From positions 39,155 through 103,154 of the forward strand of contig JADYZW010000004.1 of the NCBI GenBank assembly GCA_020852955.1: a DNA stretch of 64,000 nt, given 5' to 3'. Within the stretch, counting starts at the first letter, position 1. Each line of letters begins with the position of its first letter. This DNA is from Deltaproteobacteria bacterium. Its GTDB lineage: Bacteria; Desulfobacterota; Binatia; UTPRO1. The notes beneath the pieces are model-generated. The model made no database searches. It was not told the DNA's origin and saw nothing but the letters and a program-made list of their open reading frames with translations. A program made the position numbers and the translations under genes. Shown piece by piece: positions 37,590 to 46,207 of this stretch.

Positions 37590-39626
37590 ATGCGACGAGC
37601 GCGACGAGCGGCCCTCGGGTTCCTGATCCTGACCTCGGCGGCGTGCGGCGGCGGCGGGGGGTCCGCGGGCGGCACGGACGCCGCCGCGCCCGCCTCCGCT
37701 GCGCTGTCGCGCGCCGCCGACTGCGACGAACTCCTCGACGCGATTCGCGCCGACGCCCGCGCCAAGATCCGGGTGCAGGCCGACGAGCTCCGAGTCGGCG
37801 GCTGGTCCTACGCGGAAGGCGGCGGCGGCTCGCCGACGCCCGTCGCGATGTCGACCCCGGCCCCGGACGGCGGCGCACCGCCCGAGGCGACCGACACCAA
37901 CACCCAGGTGCCCGGCGTCGACGAGGCGGACGTCGTCGAGGTCGCCGGCGACCGCATCTACCTGCTCGGGAACGACGACCTCTCGATCCTGACGGCGGCG
38001 CCGCCCGAGGCCGCGACGCTCGCGGAGCGCGTCCCGATCGAGGGCACGCCGCTCGGCATGTTCGTCGCCGACGGGCGGGCGCTCGTCGTGTCGTCGGTCT
38101 TCGACGACGACGGGACCCTCGGAGGCGATCGCCGCTGCGACACGATCGGTCCGCCCTTCCCCCTCCCGGAACCCGAGAGCTTCTTCCCGCCGATCACGGC
38201 ACCGTGCCACTCGATCTTCACCAAGCTCACGCTCCTCGACGTACGCGCGACGCCGGCGCGCGTCGTCCGCGAGGCCTGGATCGAGGGCACCTACGTCGCC
38301 GCCCGCCGGCACGGCGCGCGCGGCCGCATGATCGTCCAGCGCGACTGGGGCACGCCCCTTCGCCTCGTCGACCCCTGGACCGTGCTGCCCTTGGGGTTCG
38401 GCGGCGGCCTGGCGGAATTCCTGGGCCGCGTCGACGCCTGGGAGTCGTCGGCGCTGGCCGCGGTCGACGACAGCGCGCTCGCCGAGTGGCTGCCGGCGGT
38501 ACGCGAACGGGTCGGGCAGACGCTCGTGGACCGGCCGCTCGCGTGCGACCGGGCGGAGATCCCGCCGACGGGGGGGGCGCCCCAGGGCGCGACGTTGATC
38601 GTCGGGATCGATCTCGCGTCCGACGACGCGCCGCTCGCCGACACGCTCCTGCTCGGCGCGGCGACCGAGATCTACGCGAGCGCCGAGACGCTCGTGCTCG
38701 CGCAGCCGGTCTGGCAGAGCGAGCCGCTCGGCGAGGCGGCGACCCGCACGGCGCTTCACGTGTTCGCGCTCGCCCCCGACGCGGCGGAAGTCGTCTACCG
38801 CGGGTCCGGCTTCGTGCCGGGTACGGTGCTCTCGCAGTTCTCGCTCGACGTCCGCGACGACGTCGTTCGCGTCGCGACGTCGTTCCCGCACACGGAGCGC
38901 GGCCTGACGGTCACGCGCGTCACCACGGCCGCCGTCCGCAACGGCGCGCTCGAGACCCTCGGCGCCAGCGAGGATCTGGCGCCCGGCGAGCAGCTCCAGG
39001 CGGCGCGCTTCCTCGGCGATCGCGCCTATCTCGTCACCTTCGTCCGGATCGATCCCCTCTTCGTCGTCGACCTCGCCGACCCGGCCAGACCGCGCATGCT
39101 CGGCGAGGTCGAGCTCCCGGGCTTCAGCGACTACCTGCACCCCCTCGACGCCGACCACCTGCTGACGATCGGCCGCGCCGGAAACGCGGTCGGCCAGATC
39201 GCCGGTCCGGCGCTCCGCCTCTTCGACGTCACGGATCCGACGTCGCCCCGGCTCACCTCGAGCTTCGAGCTTCCGGAGAACGCCTCCAGCCCTGCCGAGA
39301 GCGATCACCTCGCCTTCACGTTCGACGCGCGGCGCGGCCTCCTGGCGCTGCCCGTGAACCTCTACGACGGCACGAGCCACCCCACGCTCCAGCTCTTCAC
39401 CGTGGACCCGACGGCCGGCATCGCGCTCCGCGGCGTCGTCGATCACGGCGCGCCGGCCCTGGTGCCGTGCCCGCCGCCCTACGACTTCGAGGGCTGCACG
39501 GTCTTCGAGGCCATGGAGCGCGGCGTCTTCATCGGCGACGCGGTCTACTCGATCGCCACGTCGGAGGTCCAGGTACATGCCCTCGACGACCTGACGGAGG
39601 CGCTCGCGACGGTGCCGCTGCCCTGA
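37590..39626 (+). CDS. Beta-propeller lipoprotein (PF09826-like)
   Basis: 678 residues from ATG 37590 (GGAAGGAAG RBS). The leader ends at lipobox SAACGGGG. The segment TDTNTQVPGVDEADVVEVAG followed by DRIYLLG is the hallmark of the beta-propeller domain family PF09826, periplasmic or surface proteins of unknown function. Six or more propeller blades follow (LQAARFLGDRAYLVTFVRID, RPRMLGEVELPGFSDYLHPL, AGPALRLFDVTDPTSPRLT). Cysteines are few and late (PCPPPYDFEGCTVF). Expression is probably set by the XRE regulator across the shared promoter. Confidence 0.85.
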   Translation: MRRARRAALGFLILTSAACGGGGGSAGGTDAAAPASAALSRAADCDELLDAIRADARAKIRVQADELRVGGWSYAEGGGGSPTPVAMSTPAPDGGAPPEATDTNTQVPGVDEADVVEVAGDRIYLLGNDDLSILTAAPPEAATLAERVPIEGTPLGMFVADGRALVVSSVFDDDGTLGGDRRCDTIGPPFPLPEPESFFPPITAPCHSIFTKLTLLDVRATPARVVREAWIEGTYVAARRHGARGRMIVQRDWGTPLRLVDPWTVLPLGFGGGLAEFLGRVDAWESSALAAVDDSALAEWLPAVRERVGQTLVDRPLACDRAEIPPTGGAPQGATLIVGIDLASDDAPLADTLLLGAATEIYASAETLVLAQPVWQSEPLGEAATRTALHVFALAPDAAEVVYRGSGFVPGTVLSQFSLDVRDDVVRVATSFPHTERGLTVTRVTTAAVRNGALETLGASEDLAPGEQLQAARFLGDRAYLVTFVRIDPLFVVDLADPARPRMLGEVELPGFSDYLHPLDADHLLTIGRAGNAVGQIAGPALRLFDVTDPTSPRLTSSFELPENASSPAESDHLAFTFDARRGLLALPVNLYDGTSHPTLQLFTVDPTAGIALRGVVDHGAPALVPCPPPYDFEGCTVFEAMERGVFIGDAVYSIATSEVQVHALDDLTEALATVPLP

Positions 39627-39746
39627 CGCGCGAAGCTCGAGGCGGGGACGGCACGCTCCACTTCGTTGGCGTGCAGGGTCCGAAGGAGCCGTCCCCCCTC
39701 GCTCCGACCCGTCGCAATCGGTCGCCGGCTGCGCTAAGGCGCGTCG

Positions 39747-40394
39747 ATGCGCGAAACCACGCAGATCGAGCGCCTCTTCGCGAGCAACCGCCGCTGGGTC
39801 GCCGCCATGACCCAGACCGATCCCGAGTTCTTCCGCAAGCGCGCCAGGCCCGCCGAGCCGCACTTCCTCTTCATCGGCTGCTCGGACAGCCGCGTGCCGG
39901 CCGATCAGCTGACCGGCACCACGCCGGGCGAGCTCTTCGTGCACCGCAACATCGCCAACCAAGTGTTCACGGCCGATCTGAACGTGCTGTCGGTCCTGCA
40001 GTACGCCGTCGAGGTCTTGCAGGTCGAGCACGTCATCGTCTGCGGCCACTACGGATGCGCCGGCGTGCAGGCGGCGGCGAGCGCGGCGCCGCTCGGGCTC
40101 GTCGACAACTGGCTCGGCAACATCCGGAACGTGATGCGTCTGCACCGCCGCGAGCTCGACGCGATCGCCGACCCGGCCGCGCGCTTGCGTCGGCTCATCG
40201 ACCTCAACGTGGTCGAGCAGATCTACAACCTCTCGCAAACGCCGGTGGTGCAGAGAACGTGGCAGGGCGGAGCCAAGCTCCTCCTGCACGGCCTCGTCTA
40301 CGAGCTCGAGGACGGCCTCTTGAAAGACCTGGCCCTCGGCGTCGACGGCCCCGAGAAGGCCGAGACCCTCGCGCACGCCGGGCAGCGCGGCTGA
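39747..40394 (+). CDS. can: Beta-carbonic anhydrase
   Basis: 215 residues, the normal length. It hydrates CO2 to bicarbonate in the cytosol. Zinc ligands Cys45 (CSDSRV), His101 and Cys104 (CGHYGCAG) and the Asp47-Arg49 dyad are all present, and FVHRNIANQV follows as in the Can type. The bicarbonate would suit biotin-dependent carboxylation, but no direct link exists apart from genome proximity. The next gene starts 7 nt after the stop. Confidence 0.96.
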   Translation: MRETTQIERLFASNRRWVAAMTQTDPEFFRKRARPAEPHFLFIGCSDSRVPADQLTGTTPGELFVHRNIANQVFTADLNVLSVLQYAVEVLQVEHVIVCGHYGCAGVQAAASAAPLGLVDNWLGNIRNVMRLHRRELDAIADPAARLRRLIDLNVVEQIYNLSQTPVVQRTWQGGAKLLLHGLVYELEDGLLKDLALGVDGPEKAETLAHAGQRG

Positions 40395-40401
40395 CGCGCG
40401 C

Positions 40402-41181
40402 GTGAGGTTCACGACCTGGCACGATCTCTACCGGAGCGATCTCCAGGGCGCGGTGGCGGTGACCGTCGTGCCGCTGCTCTTCCTGCTCTACCTCGCCTGG
40501 ACGGAGCGGCCGGACGGCAGCGGAATCGTCCCGGGAGCACGGCGCTTCGTCGAGGCGTGGGCCGGCACGTTCGCCGTGCTCACGATCGTGGACCCGCTCG
40601 CGGGCGGGCCGCTGCTGCGCCTGCTCGGCGTCGCCGACACGCCCGCCGCGACCGTCGTCATGGTGGCGTTCGTGCTGCTCGGCGACTTCCGCGTCTACCT
40701 TCTCGTGTTCACCTTGATGACCCACGCGGGCGCGCGCCACGACGCGCGCATCGCGGACCCGGTCTTCGCGACCCGCGACGCGCTCCGCCTGGTCCCGCCG
40801 CGGGCGGCGCTCGCGGCCGCGCTGGCGACGCTCGTCGTACCGCTCGCCGCGGTCGCGATCGACGCCGTCGTGCGGACGCGCGTCGCGGCGCCGCCCCCGC
40901 AGTCCATCTGGCTCGCCTACGAGCTCGCCTTCCTCGTCGCGGCGCTCGCGCTCCGCCACTGGGTCGTGCCGGCGCGGGTGCCGGGCACCGCGCCGCGCCT
41001 GCGAACGTACCTCCGCCGCGTGCTCGCCTACGTCGCGGCCTACTACGCGCTCTGGGCGCTCGCCGACACGCTCATCCTCGCCGGCCTCGACCTCGGCTGG
41101 GGGCTCCGGATCGTACCGAATCAGCTCTACTACGCCTGCTGGGTGCCGTTCGCCTACGGCGCGTTCTTCGCCCGCAGGTAG
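40402..41181 (+). CDS. Polytopic membrane protein of unknown function
   Basis: 259 residues from GTG 40402, seven or so membrane helices (AVTVVPLLFLLYLAW, WAGTFAVLTIVDPLAGG, TVVMVAFVLLGDFRVYLLVF, AALAAALATLVVPLAAVAI, IWLAYELAFLVAALAL, VLAYVAAYYALWALADTLILAG). FVLLGDFRVYLLVFTLM with a charged DFR inside a helix is unusual. No family recognised. It is probably co-transcribed with the carbonic anhydrase. Its last 28 nt overlap the tail of the convergent SIS-creatininase gene. Confidence 0.7.
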   Translation: MRFTTWHDLYRSDLQGAVAVTVVPLLFLLYLAWTERPDGSGIVPGARRFVEAWAGTFAVLTIVDPLAGGPLLRLLGVADTPAATVVMVAFVLLGDFRVYLLVFTLMTHAGARHDARIADPVFATRDALRLVPPRAALAAALATLVVPLAAVAIDAVVRTRVAAPPPQSIWLAYELAFLVAALALRHWVVPARVPGTAPRLRTYLRRVLAYVAAYYALWALADTLILAGLDLGWGLRIVPNQLYYACWVPFAYGAFFARR

Positions 41182-43121
41182 GCGTCGGCGAGGAGATCGA
41201 CCCAGGCGTCGAGGTAGGCGTCGGCGCGCGCCGCGTGCGCGCCGCGCGGATCGCCGACGACGCCGGTCGGGGCGCGGTCGCGGAGACTCGGGTAGAAGAG
41301 CGTCTGCGGATCGGCGACGGCGGCCGTGTACCCCGCCGCCAGCGCCGCCGTCCGCACGCTCGCCGGCCGGAGCGCGAGCAGGATCGAGGTCTCCGCCTCG
41401 CCCGCGTGATGGCCCGCCGCGCGCGGATCGACGCCGGCCCCGGCCGCAACCCGCGCGAGCGTCGCCGCGACCCGCGCGCGATCCGTGAACGCCTCGATCC
41501 GCATCGGCGCAGCGGCGGCGCGGAGCGCCGGCAGCATCGCCGCGAGACCGGCGTCGTTGCCGCCGTGTGCCGAGAACACGAACGCACCCGCGAAGCCGGC
41601 GCCCGCGAGCGAGCGCACGAGGTCCGCGAGCACGGCCGCGAGGGTCGCGGGCGCGAGGTCGAGGGCGCCGGGAAACGCGGCGTGCTCGCGCGAGCAGCCG
41701 AACGGCACCGTCGGACACACGACCGCTTCCGGAAAGCGCGCGGCGAGCCGCGCCGCGAGCGCGTCGCCGATCCAGGTGTCGGTCGCGCAGGGGAGGTGCG
41801 GGCCGTGCTGCTCGGTCGCGCCGAGCGGCACGAGCGCGACGCGCGGTTCCGCCGCGAGCGCCGTCGCGAGCTCGGGCCAGGTTCGATCGCCGAGCCGGCG
41901 CCCGTCGTCGGCGGCCGGCGGCGGCGACGCCGCGTGAGGGCCGCCCGGCGGCCCCGCCGCCGCGGATGCGGCGGTCGCGAACCCCGGCGACGCGCCATCG
42001 GCGGCCGCCGGCGGCGCCGCGCCCGGTACGGACGCCGCGGCCTCGTCGCGGCCGCCGACGGCGTAGAGCGGGCGATCCCTTCCCTGTCCCGGCCAGCGCG
42101 CCTGCTCCACGCCGTGGGCGGCGATGCCGGCGAGCACGAGCTCGGTCACCAGCGCCTCGTGCTCGAAGAGCGCGAGCGGCATCGGCAGCGTCGCCGACAG
42201 GCGGACGAGCGCGTGGCGCGTCGGGTCGAGCATGCCAGTGAAGCGGTCGAGCAGCTCGTCCTCGCGGGCCGCGTCCGGGCGTGCGAGGGCGAGGAACGTC
42301 GCCATGCCGACGCTCGCCTGCTGGAACGGGCCGTGCGCGACCTCGAGGAGATCGTAGATCGGCGGCAGCGGCACGAGCAGCCCTTCGAGGAGCCTCGCCG
42401 GCAGGTGCGCGGCGAGACGGGCGTACTCCCCGCTCGCGACGAACGCGAGCGGCCCGGCGAGGCGCCCGCTCGCCGCGAGCGCCCGGAGACCGGCGGCGCG
42501 CGCGGCCGCGGCCTCGACGCTGGAGGCGAGGGTCGCGCCGTCGCAACGCGGCACCGCCGCCTCGCGACCGACAGTCGCCGCGAGCGCCTCGGCGTAGCGG
42601 AGCGCCGCCAGCATCCCCATCGTCGGCCCCGTCACGCGCACGAGCGTCCCGTACTCCTCGCTCCCCGCCGCGAACGGACGCACCTCGACGCCGATCGCGT
42701 CCAGGTGCTCGAGGGCGTCGGCGGCGTCGGCGCGGCCGGCCGCGCGCGCGTCGCCGGCGCGGGTCGCCGTCAGGAGGACGACGTGCCGCCAGGCCGCAGG
42801 ATCGGCGAGCGCGAGGCGCGCGTTCGGCGTGAGGCCCTGGGACACCACCACGAGAAGGTCGTCGCACGCCCCGGGAGGCGGCGACTCGAAGAACGCGCCG
42901 ATCGGCCGGAAGCGCGCGTCGCACCCGAGGTGCTCGGCGAGCAGGTGCGCCAGGAGCCGGGCGGGCGCGGCCGAGCCCCCGACCCCCGTCGCGACGACGC
43001 GGCGGACCTCGCCGAGCCCGATCCGCGCCGGCTCGAGCGGCCGCGCCGCCGCCTCGCGGAGCAGCGCCGGCAACGCCCGCGTGCGCGCCGTCAGCTTGCG
43101 GTGCGCCTCACGCCACGGCAT
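41154..43121 (-). CDS. SIS-domain / creatininase-family fusion protein
   Basis: 655 residues. Residues 1-370 form a double SIS phosphosugar-isomerase fold: VVATGVGGSAAPARLL, VVVSQGLTPNARL, and PPIYDLLEVAHGPFQQ, the last typical of GlmS/AgaS-like aldose-ketose isomerases. A disordered Ala/Pro/Gly linker follows (about 375-425). Residues 430-655 are a creatininase: VPLGATEQHGPHLPCATDTW, FSAHGGNDAGL and GHHAGEAETS hold all metal ligands (Glu, His, Asp, His, Glu). Creatininase-family enzymes include the archaeal deformylase ArfB that acts on the formylpyrimidine nucleotide made from GTP. The start overlaps the GTP cyclohydrolase II-like stop by one base (TGATG), so a shared pathway is likely (inference). 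Confidence 0.85.
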   Translation of the reverse strand: MPWREAHRKLTARTRALPALLREAAARPLEPARIGLGEVRRVVATGVGGSAAPARLLAHLLAEHLGCDARFRPIGAFFESPPPGACDDLLVVVSQGLTPNARLALADPAAWRHVVLLTATRAGDARAAGRADAADALEHLDAIGVEVRPFAAGSEEYGTLVRVTGPTMGMLAALRYAEALAATVGREAAVPRCDGATLASSVEAAAARAAGLRALAASGRLAGPLAFVASGEYARLAAHLPARLLEGLLVPLPPIYDLLEVAHGPFQQASVGMATFLALARPDAAREDELLDRFTGMLDPTRHALVRLSATLPMPLALFEHEALVTELVLAGIAAHGVEQARWPGQGRDRPLYAVGGRDEAAASVPGAAPPAAADGASPGFATAASAAAGPPGGPHAASPPPAADDGRRLGDRTWPELATALAAEPRVALVPLGATEQHGPHLPCATDTWIGDALAARLAARFPEAVVCPTVPFGCSREHAAFPGALDLAPATLAAVLADLVRSLAGAGFAGAFVFSAHGGNDAGLAAMLPALRAAAAPMRIEAFTDRARVAATLARVAAGAGVDPRAAGHHAGEAETSILLALRPASVRTAALAAGYTAAVADPQTLFYPSLRDRAPTGVVGDPRGAHAARADAYLDAWVDLLADAYLRAKNAP

Positions 43122-44299
43122 CAGGCAGCCGCGAGCGCGCGCGGGGGATCGAGCGCGACGCCGGATGCGGCGAGCGCGGCGGGCCAGGCGTCCGCCCGCC
43201 GTTCGGCGTCGGCGACCAGCGGCACCGCGGCGCGCCCGCCGAGGTGGCGACGCGCGAGCGCGGCGTTGGCGGCCGCGTCCTCCGCGCGCGGCGCGGTCGG
43301 CACGAGGCTGTCGCCCCGTTCGTCCGGCTCCACGATCGCGACGCCCGCGCCGTGCGCCGCGAACGCGCGCAGCGTCGCAAGCCAGCGCGCCTGCTCGAGC
43401 CCGGGCGCGGAACCGCGCACGCGTTCGAGCAGGGATTCGCGCTGGACGCGCAGCAGGACGGGCTTCGTCTCCGCGTCGCCGTAGATCAGCACGACGCGCT
43501 CGCGGCCGCGCGCCGCCTCGACGTAGGCATGCAGCCGGCACCACGCCGGCGGCGCGGCCGGCTCCGCCCACCGTCGCACCGGGAGCCAGTACGAGCCGAG
43601 GCCGATCAGGGTCGGCGCTTCGGGAAGGGCGTACGGCGCGACGACCTCGATCGGTGCCGGCGGCGCCGCCTCCTCGTCCGCGCGCGCCACCGCGAGCCGA
43701 TGTCCCGCCGCGGCCTTCGCGGCGAGATAGTGGCGATTGAAGGGCGACGGCGGCAGCGCGAGCGGCGCCGCTCCGGCCAGCGGCACCCCCAGGGCGGCGA
43801 GCGCCGCGAGCTTCTCGGGGTTGTTCGTGAGGACGCGCAGCGGCGCCGCGATGTCGAGCGCGCGGCGCGCCGCCGCGACCGCGTCGTAGGCGCGGAGATC
43901 GCCCGGCAAGCCCATCCGCGCGTAGGCGTCGAACGTGCCGAGGCGGCCGCCGCTCGCCTGCACGAGCATGCGGTCGCGGACCTTCGCGCCGAAGCCGGCG
44001 CCCCGCCCTTCCTGATCGAGGTAGAAGACGACGCCGCGACCGGCCGCGGCGATCGCCGCCAGCGCGGCGTCGAGCTGCTCGGCGCAGTCGCAGTCGCAGC
44101 CGCCGAGGGTCTCGCTCGTGAGGCAGGACGAGTGCACGCGCGCGAGAAGCGGCTCGGGCGTCGAGAGATCGCCGCACGCGAACGCCAGGAAATAGGTGCG
44201 GCGCGCAAGGTCGCGGCAGACGTGCGCCGTGACGTCGCCGTGGCGGGTCGAGAGCGGCCGGGAGTCGACGCGCAGCACGGCGCCCGCGAGCGTCGTCAT
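43121..44299 (-). CDS. GTP cyclohydrolase II-like protein with degenerate second domain
   Basis: 392 residues from ATG 44299 (GGAGG RBS). Residues 1-200 match GTP cyclohydrolase II: RVHSSCLTSETLGGCDCDC with zinc ligands Cys59/70/72, YLDQEGRGAGFGAK, and LRVLTNNPEKLAAL. The Tyr that completes ring opening in E. coli RibA (Tyr105) is Arg110, next to Met111. A Tyr-to-Met change in one Streptomyces coelicolor paralogue stops the reaction at the formylated pyrimidine, so a formyl product is likely here too. Residues 215-392 look like a second, cysteine-free copy (LLRVQRESLLERVRGS, AAHGAGVAIVEPDERG). No other riboflavin gene is near. Coupled to neighbours on both sides. Confidence 0.85.
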   Translation of the reverse strand: MTTLAGAVLRVDSRPLSTRHGDVTAHVCRDLARRTYFLAFACGDLSTPEPLLARVHSSCLTSETLGGCDCDCAEQLDAALAAIAAAGRGVVFYLDQEGRGAGFGAKVRDRMLVQASGGRLGTFDAYARMGLPGDLRAYDAVAAARRALDIAAPLRVLTNNPEKLAALAALGVPLAGAAPLALPPSPFNRHYLAAKAAAGHRLAVARADEEAAPPAPIEVVAPYALPEAPTLIGLGSYWLPVRRWAEPAAPPAWCRLHAYVEAARGRERVVLIYGDAETKPVLLRVQRESLLERVRGSAPGLEQARWLATLRAFAAHGAGVAIVEPDERGDSLVPTAPRAEDAAANAALARRHLGGRAAVPLVADAERRADAWPAALAASGVALDPPRALAAA

Positions 44300-45180
44300 C
44301 GCGCCTCCGCGCGCGCGGCGGCCTTGGGATCGTGCTTGCGATCGCGCATCGCGGCGAAGTACGCCACGAGATCGTCGAGCTCGGCGTCCGAGAGGTGCTC
44401 GTGCGACGGCATGCTGGTGTACCGGAACGACTGGGGCGCGCGGATGAACGCCTTCAGCTGATCGACGGACCGGTATTCGACGATGCTCCGCGGCACGTTC
44501 AACTCGGGACCGATCGTGCCCCCCTCGCCGTTCATCGCGTGGCAGGCGATGCACTCGCGACGGAAGATCGCGAAGCCCGTCCACGCGGGCGCGCCGGCGG
44601 CGATCCCGGTCGGCGCGATGTGCGGCCAGCGCTTCGCGAACGATCCGAGCTCGATCGCCGCCAACTGGTACGGCCACGGATAGCGATGGGGGTCGTGTGC
44701 GGCGGGATTCTCCCAGACGACGTAATACGGGCCCGGGTCGATCTGGCGTCGGTCGATCGGCTCCCAGCCGGGGTCCTCGCCGCGCCTGCGGTCGGCGTCC
44801 GCGAAGGCGAGCCAGCCGCCGGGCTCGCGCACGCGGGCGATGCTCGCCGGCTTCACGTAGCCGTCGCGCGCCCGGAAGAAGACCTCGGCGCCGCCGCTCG
44901 CCGCGGCGTCGAGGTCGCCGAATCCGAGGCGCAGCACGGTGGCGAGCGGACAGGCGCGAAAGCGCTTGCGGCGGCCGTAGTACGGATCGTCGATCGCGAC
45001 GGTCTCGGGCTCGCACGCGCGTTCGAGGGCCGGACGGTCGAGCGTCTTCACCACGACGCCGTCCCGCTCGAACGCGAGCGTGTCGGCGCCCGGCGCCGCG
45101 GTCGAACCGGCGGCGGGCGCGACCAGCGCGAGCAGCGCCGCGACGGCGACGGCCAACGAGAACATGCTCCGTCCATTCAC
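44296..45180 (-). CDS. Periplasmic cytochrome c with N-terminal molybdopterin-like domain
   Basis: 294 residues from GTG 45180, signal peptide MFSLAVAVAALLALVAPAAG. Residues 40-190 (LDRPALERACEP, DDPYYGRRKRFRACPL, VFFRARDGYVKP, WENPAAHDPHRYPWPYQ) resemble the small oxidoreductase molybdopterin-like fold without cofactor residues. A class I cytochrome c follows: CIACH heme motif around residue 215 and a Met ligand in TSMPSHEHLSD. It is an electron carrier in the periplasm. The stop overlaps the GTP cyclohydrolase II-like start (ATGA), an unexpected partner for a cytosolic nucleotide enzyme. Confidence 0.85.
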   Translation of the reverse strand: MNGRSMFSLAVAVAALLALVAPAAGSTAAPGADTLAFERDGVVVKTLDRPALERACEPETVAIDDPYYGRRKRFRACPLATVLRLGFGDLDAAASGGAEVFFRARDGYVKPASIARVREPGGWLAFADADRRRGEDPGWEPIDRRQIDPGPYYVVWENPAAHDPHRYPWPYQLAAIELGSFAKRWPHIAPTGIAAGAPAWTGFAIFRRECIACHAMNGEGGTIGPELNVPRSIVEYRSVDQLKAFIRAPQSFRYTSMPSHEHLSDAELDDLVAYFAAMRDRKHDPKAAARAEAR

Positions 45181-45198
45181 CTCGCCCGTCCGCCGCGG

Positions 45199-46152
45199 TC
45201 AAGCCGGCCGCCGACGGAGCCAACGCCACCCCTCGAGCATGCCCCCCACGAGGCCCGGCGCGAGGATCGTCGTCGCGAAGACGAGGATCGAGAGCGCGAG
45301 CGCGTCGGCGGCCGGCACGCCGTACGCCGCCAGCGTCACGACGAGCGCTCCCTCGCGGACGCCGAGGCCGCCGATCGAGATCGGCAGCACCGTGAACAGC
45401 ACGACGACGCTCCGCACCCAGGCCATCGCCGCGAACGTGACGCCGAGCCCGAGACCGCGGCCGAGCGCGAGGTACCCGCAGACGCCGGGAATCTGCGCCA
45501 CGATCGACAGCCCGAGGATGCGCGCGAGCGTCCCGGGCGACAGCCGGGCGACCGCGCCGAGCGCGTGGCGCAGGCGAGCGAGCGCCGCCGCCCACCACGT
45601 CCCGCCGCCCCCGGCTTGCAGCTCGCGCATGAACGCGCGCCACGCCGTCGGCACGGCGCGCGGCGCCGCCAGGACGCCGAGCGCGCTCGTCCCGGCGAGC
45701 AGCACCAGCATCCCGCCCGGCGGCTTCGGATGCGGGTCGGCGACCCATCCGGCGAGCCCGACGATCCCGAGGCCCACGAGCGCCGCGAGCCGGTCGCACA
45801 CCATCGCAGTAAGCGCCGCGGTGAAGCCGCCGCGCACCCGCGCCGAGAGCCGTTGCAGCCGGAGCGCCGCGACGCCGACGCCGCCGACCGGCAGGAAGAG
45901 GTTGTAGAAGAACGCCGCGAGGTTGATGGCGAGCATCTGCGACGCCCGCCCGGACACGCCCTGCCCCGCGAGCAGCACCCGCAGGCGGAAGGCGATGACG
46001 ACGTTGCCGACGAACGACGCGACCGTCGCGAGAAGAACGGCGCGCCACGACGTGGCGGCGAGCGCGCGGCCGACGGCCGCGAGATCGACGCTCGCCGCGA
46101 GCCAGCCGAGCGCGATCGCCGCGACGGCGAGACGGAGGACGATACGGATCAT
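45199..46152 (-). CDS. Flippase-like integral membrane protein (PF03706, LPG synthase TM type)
   Basis: 317 residues, about eight membrane helices. Family marks: LRVLLAGQGVSGRASQMLAI, FFYNLFLPVGGVGVAALR, a central YLALGRGLGL segment and VLPISIGGLGVREGALV. Members are the membrane part of lysyl-phosphatidylglycerol synthases and stand-alone lipid or glycolipid flippases; here only the membrane part is present. The substrate is unknown. It lies 18 nt upstream of the cytochrome c gene and 55 nt after the SDR, on one strand. Confidence 0.85.
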   Translation of the reverse strand: MIRIVLRLAVAAIALGWLAASVDLAAVGRALAATSWRAVLLATVASFVGNVVIAFRLRVLLAGQGVSGRASQMLAINLAAFFYNLFLPVGGVGVAALRLQRLSARVRGGFTAALTAMVCDRLAALVGLGIVGLAGWVADPHPKPPGGMLVLLAGTSALGVLAAPRAVPTAWRAFMRELQAGGGGTWWAAALARLRHALGAVARLSPGTLARILGLSIVAQIPGVCGYLALGRGLGLGVTFAAMAWVRSVVVLFTVLPISIGGLGVREGALVVTLAAYGVPAADALALSILVFATTILAPGLVGGMLEGWRWLRRRPA

Positions 46153-46207
46153 GGGAGGGCCGCGCCGCGCCGGACCGCGGCGCGGCGACGAGGCGGCATG
46201 CCGTCGG

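Noticed and set aside
36755..40405. Long plus-strand open frame over the XRE, propeller and carbonic anhydrase genes
   Set aside because: It crosses a promoter and is out of frame with the conserved proteins; shadow frame.
41154..42000. Creatininase domain as mycofactocin peptidase MftE
   Set aside because: No MftA precursor, MftC radical SAM or other mycofactocin gene is nearby; the partner is a GTP cyclohydrolase II-like protein.
43121..44299. Riboflavin biosynthesis ribA
   Set aside because: The conserved Tyr is missing, the second half is a decayed copy, and no ribB/D/E/H gene is in the window.
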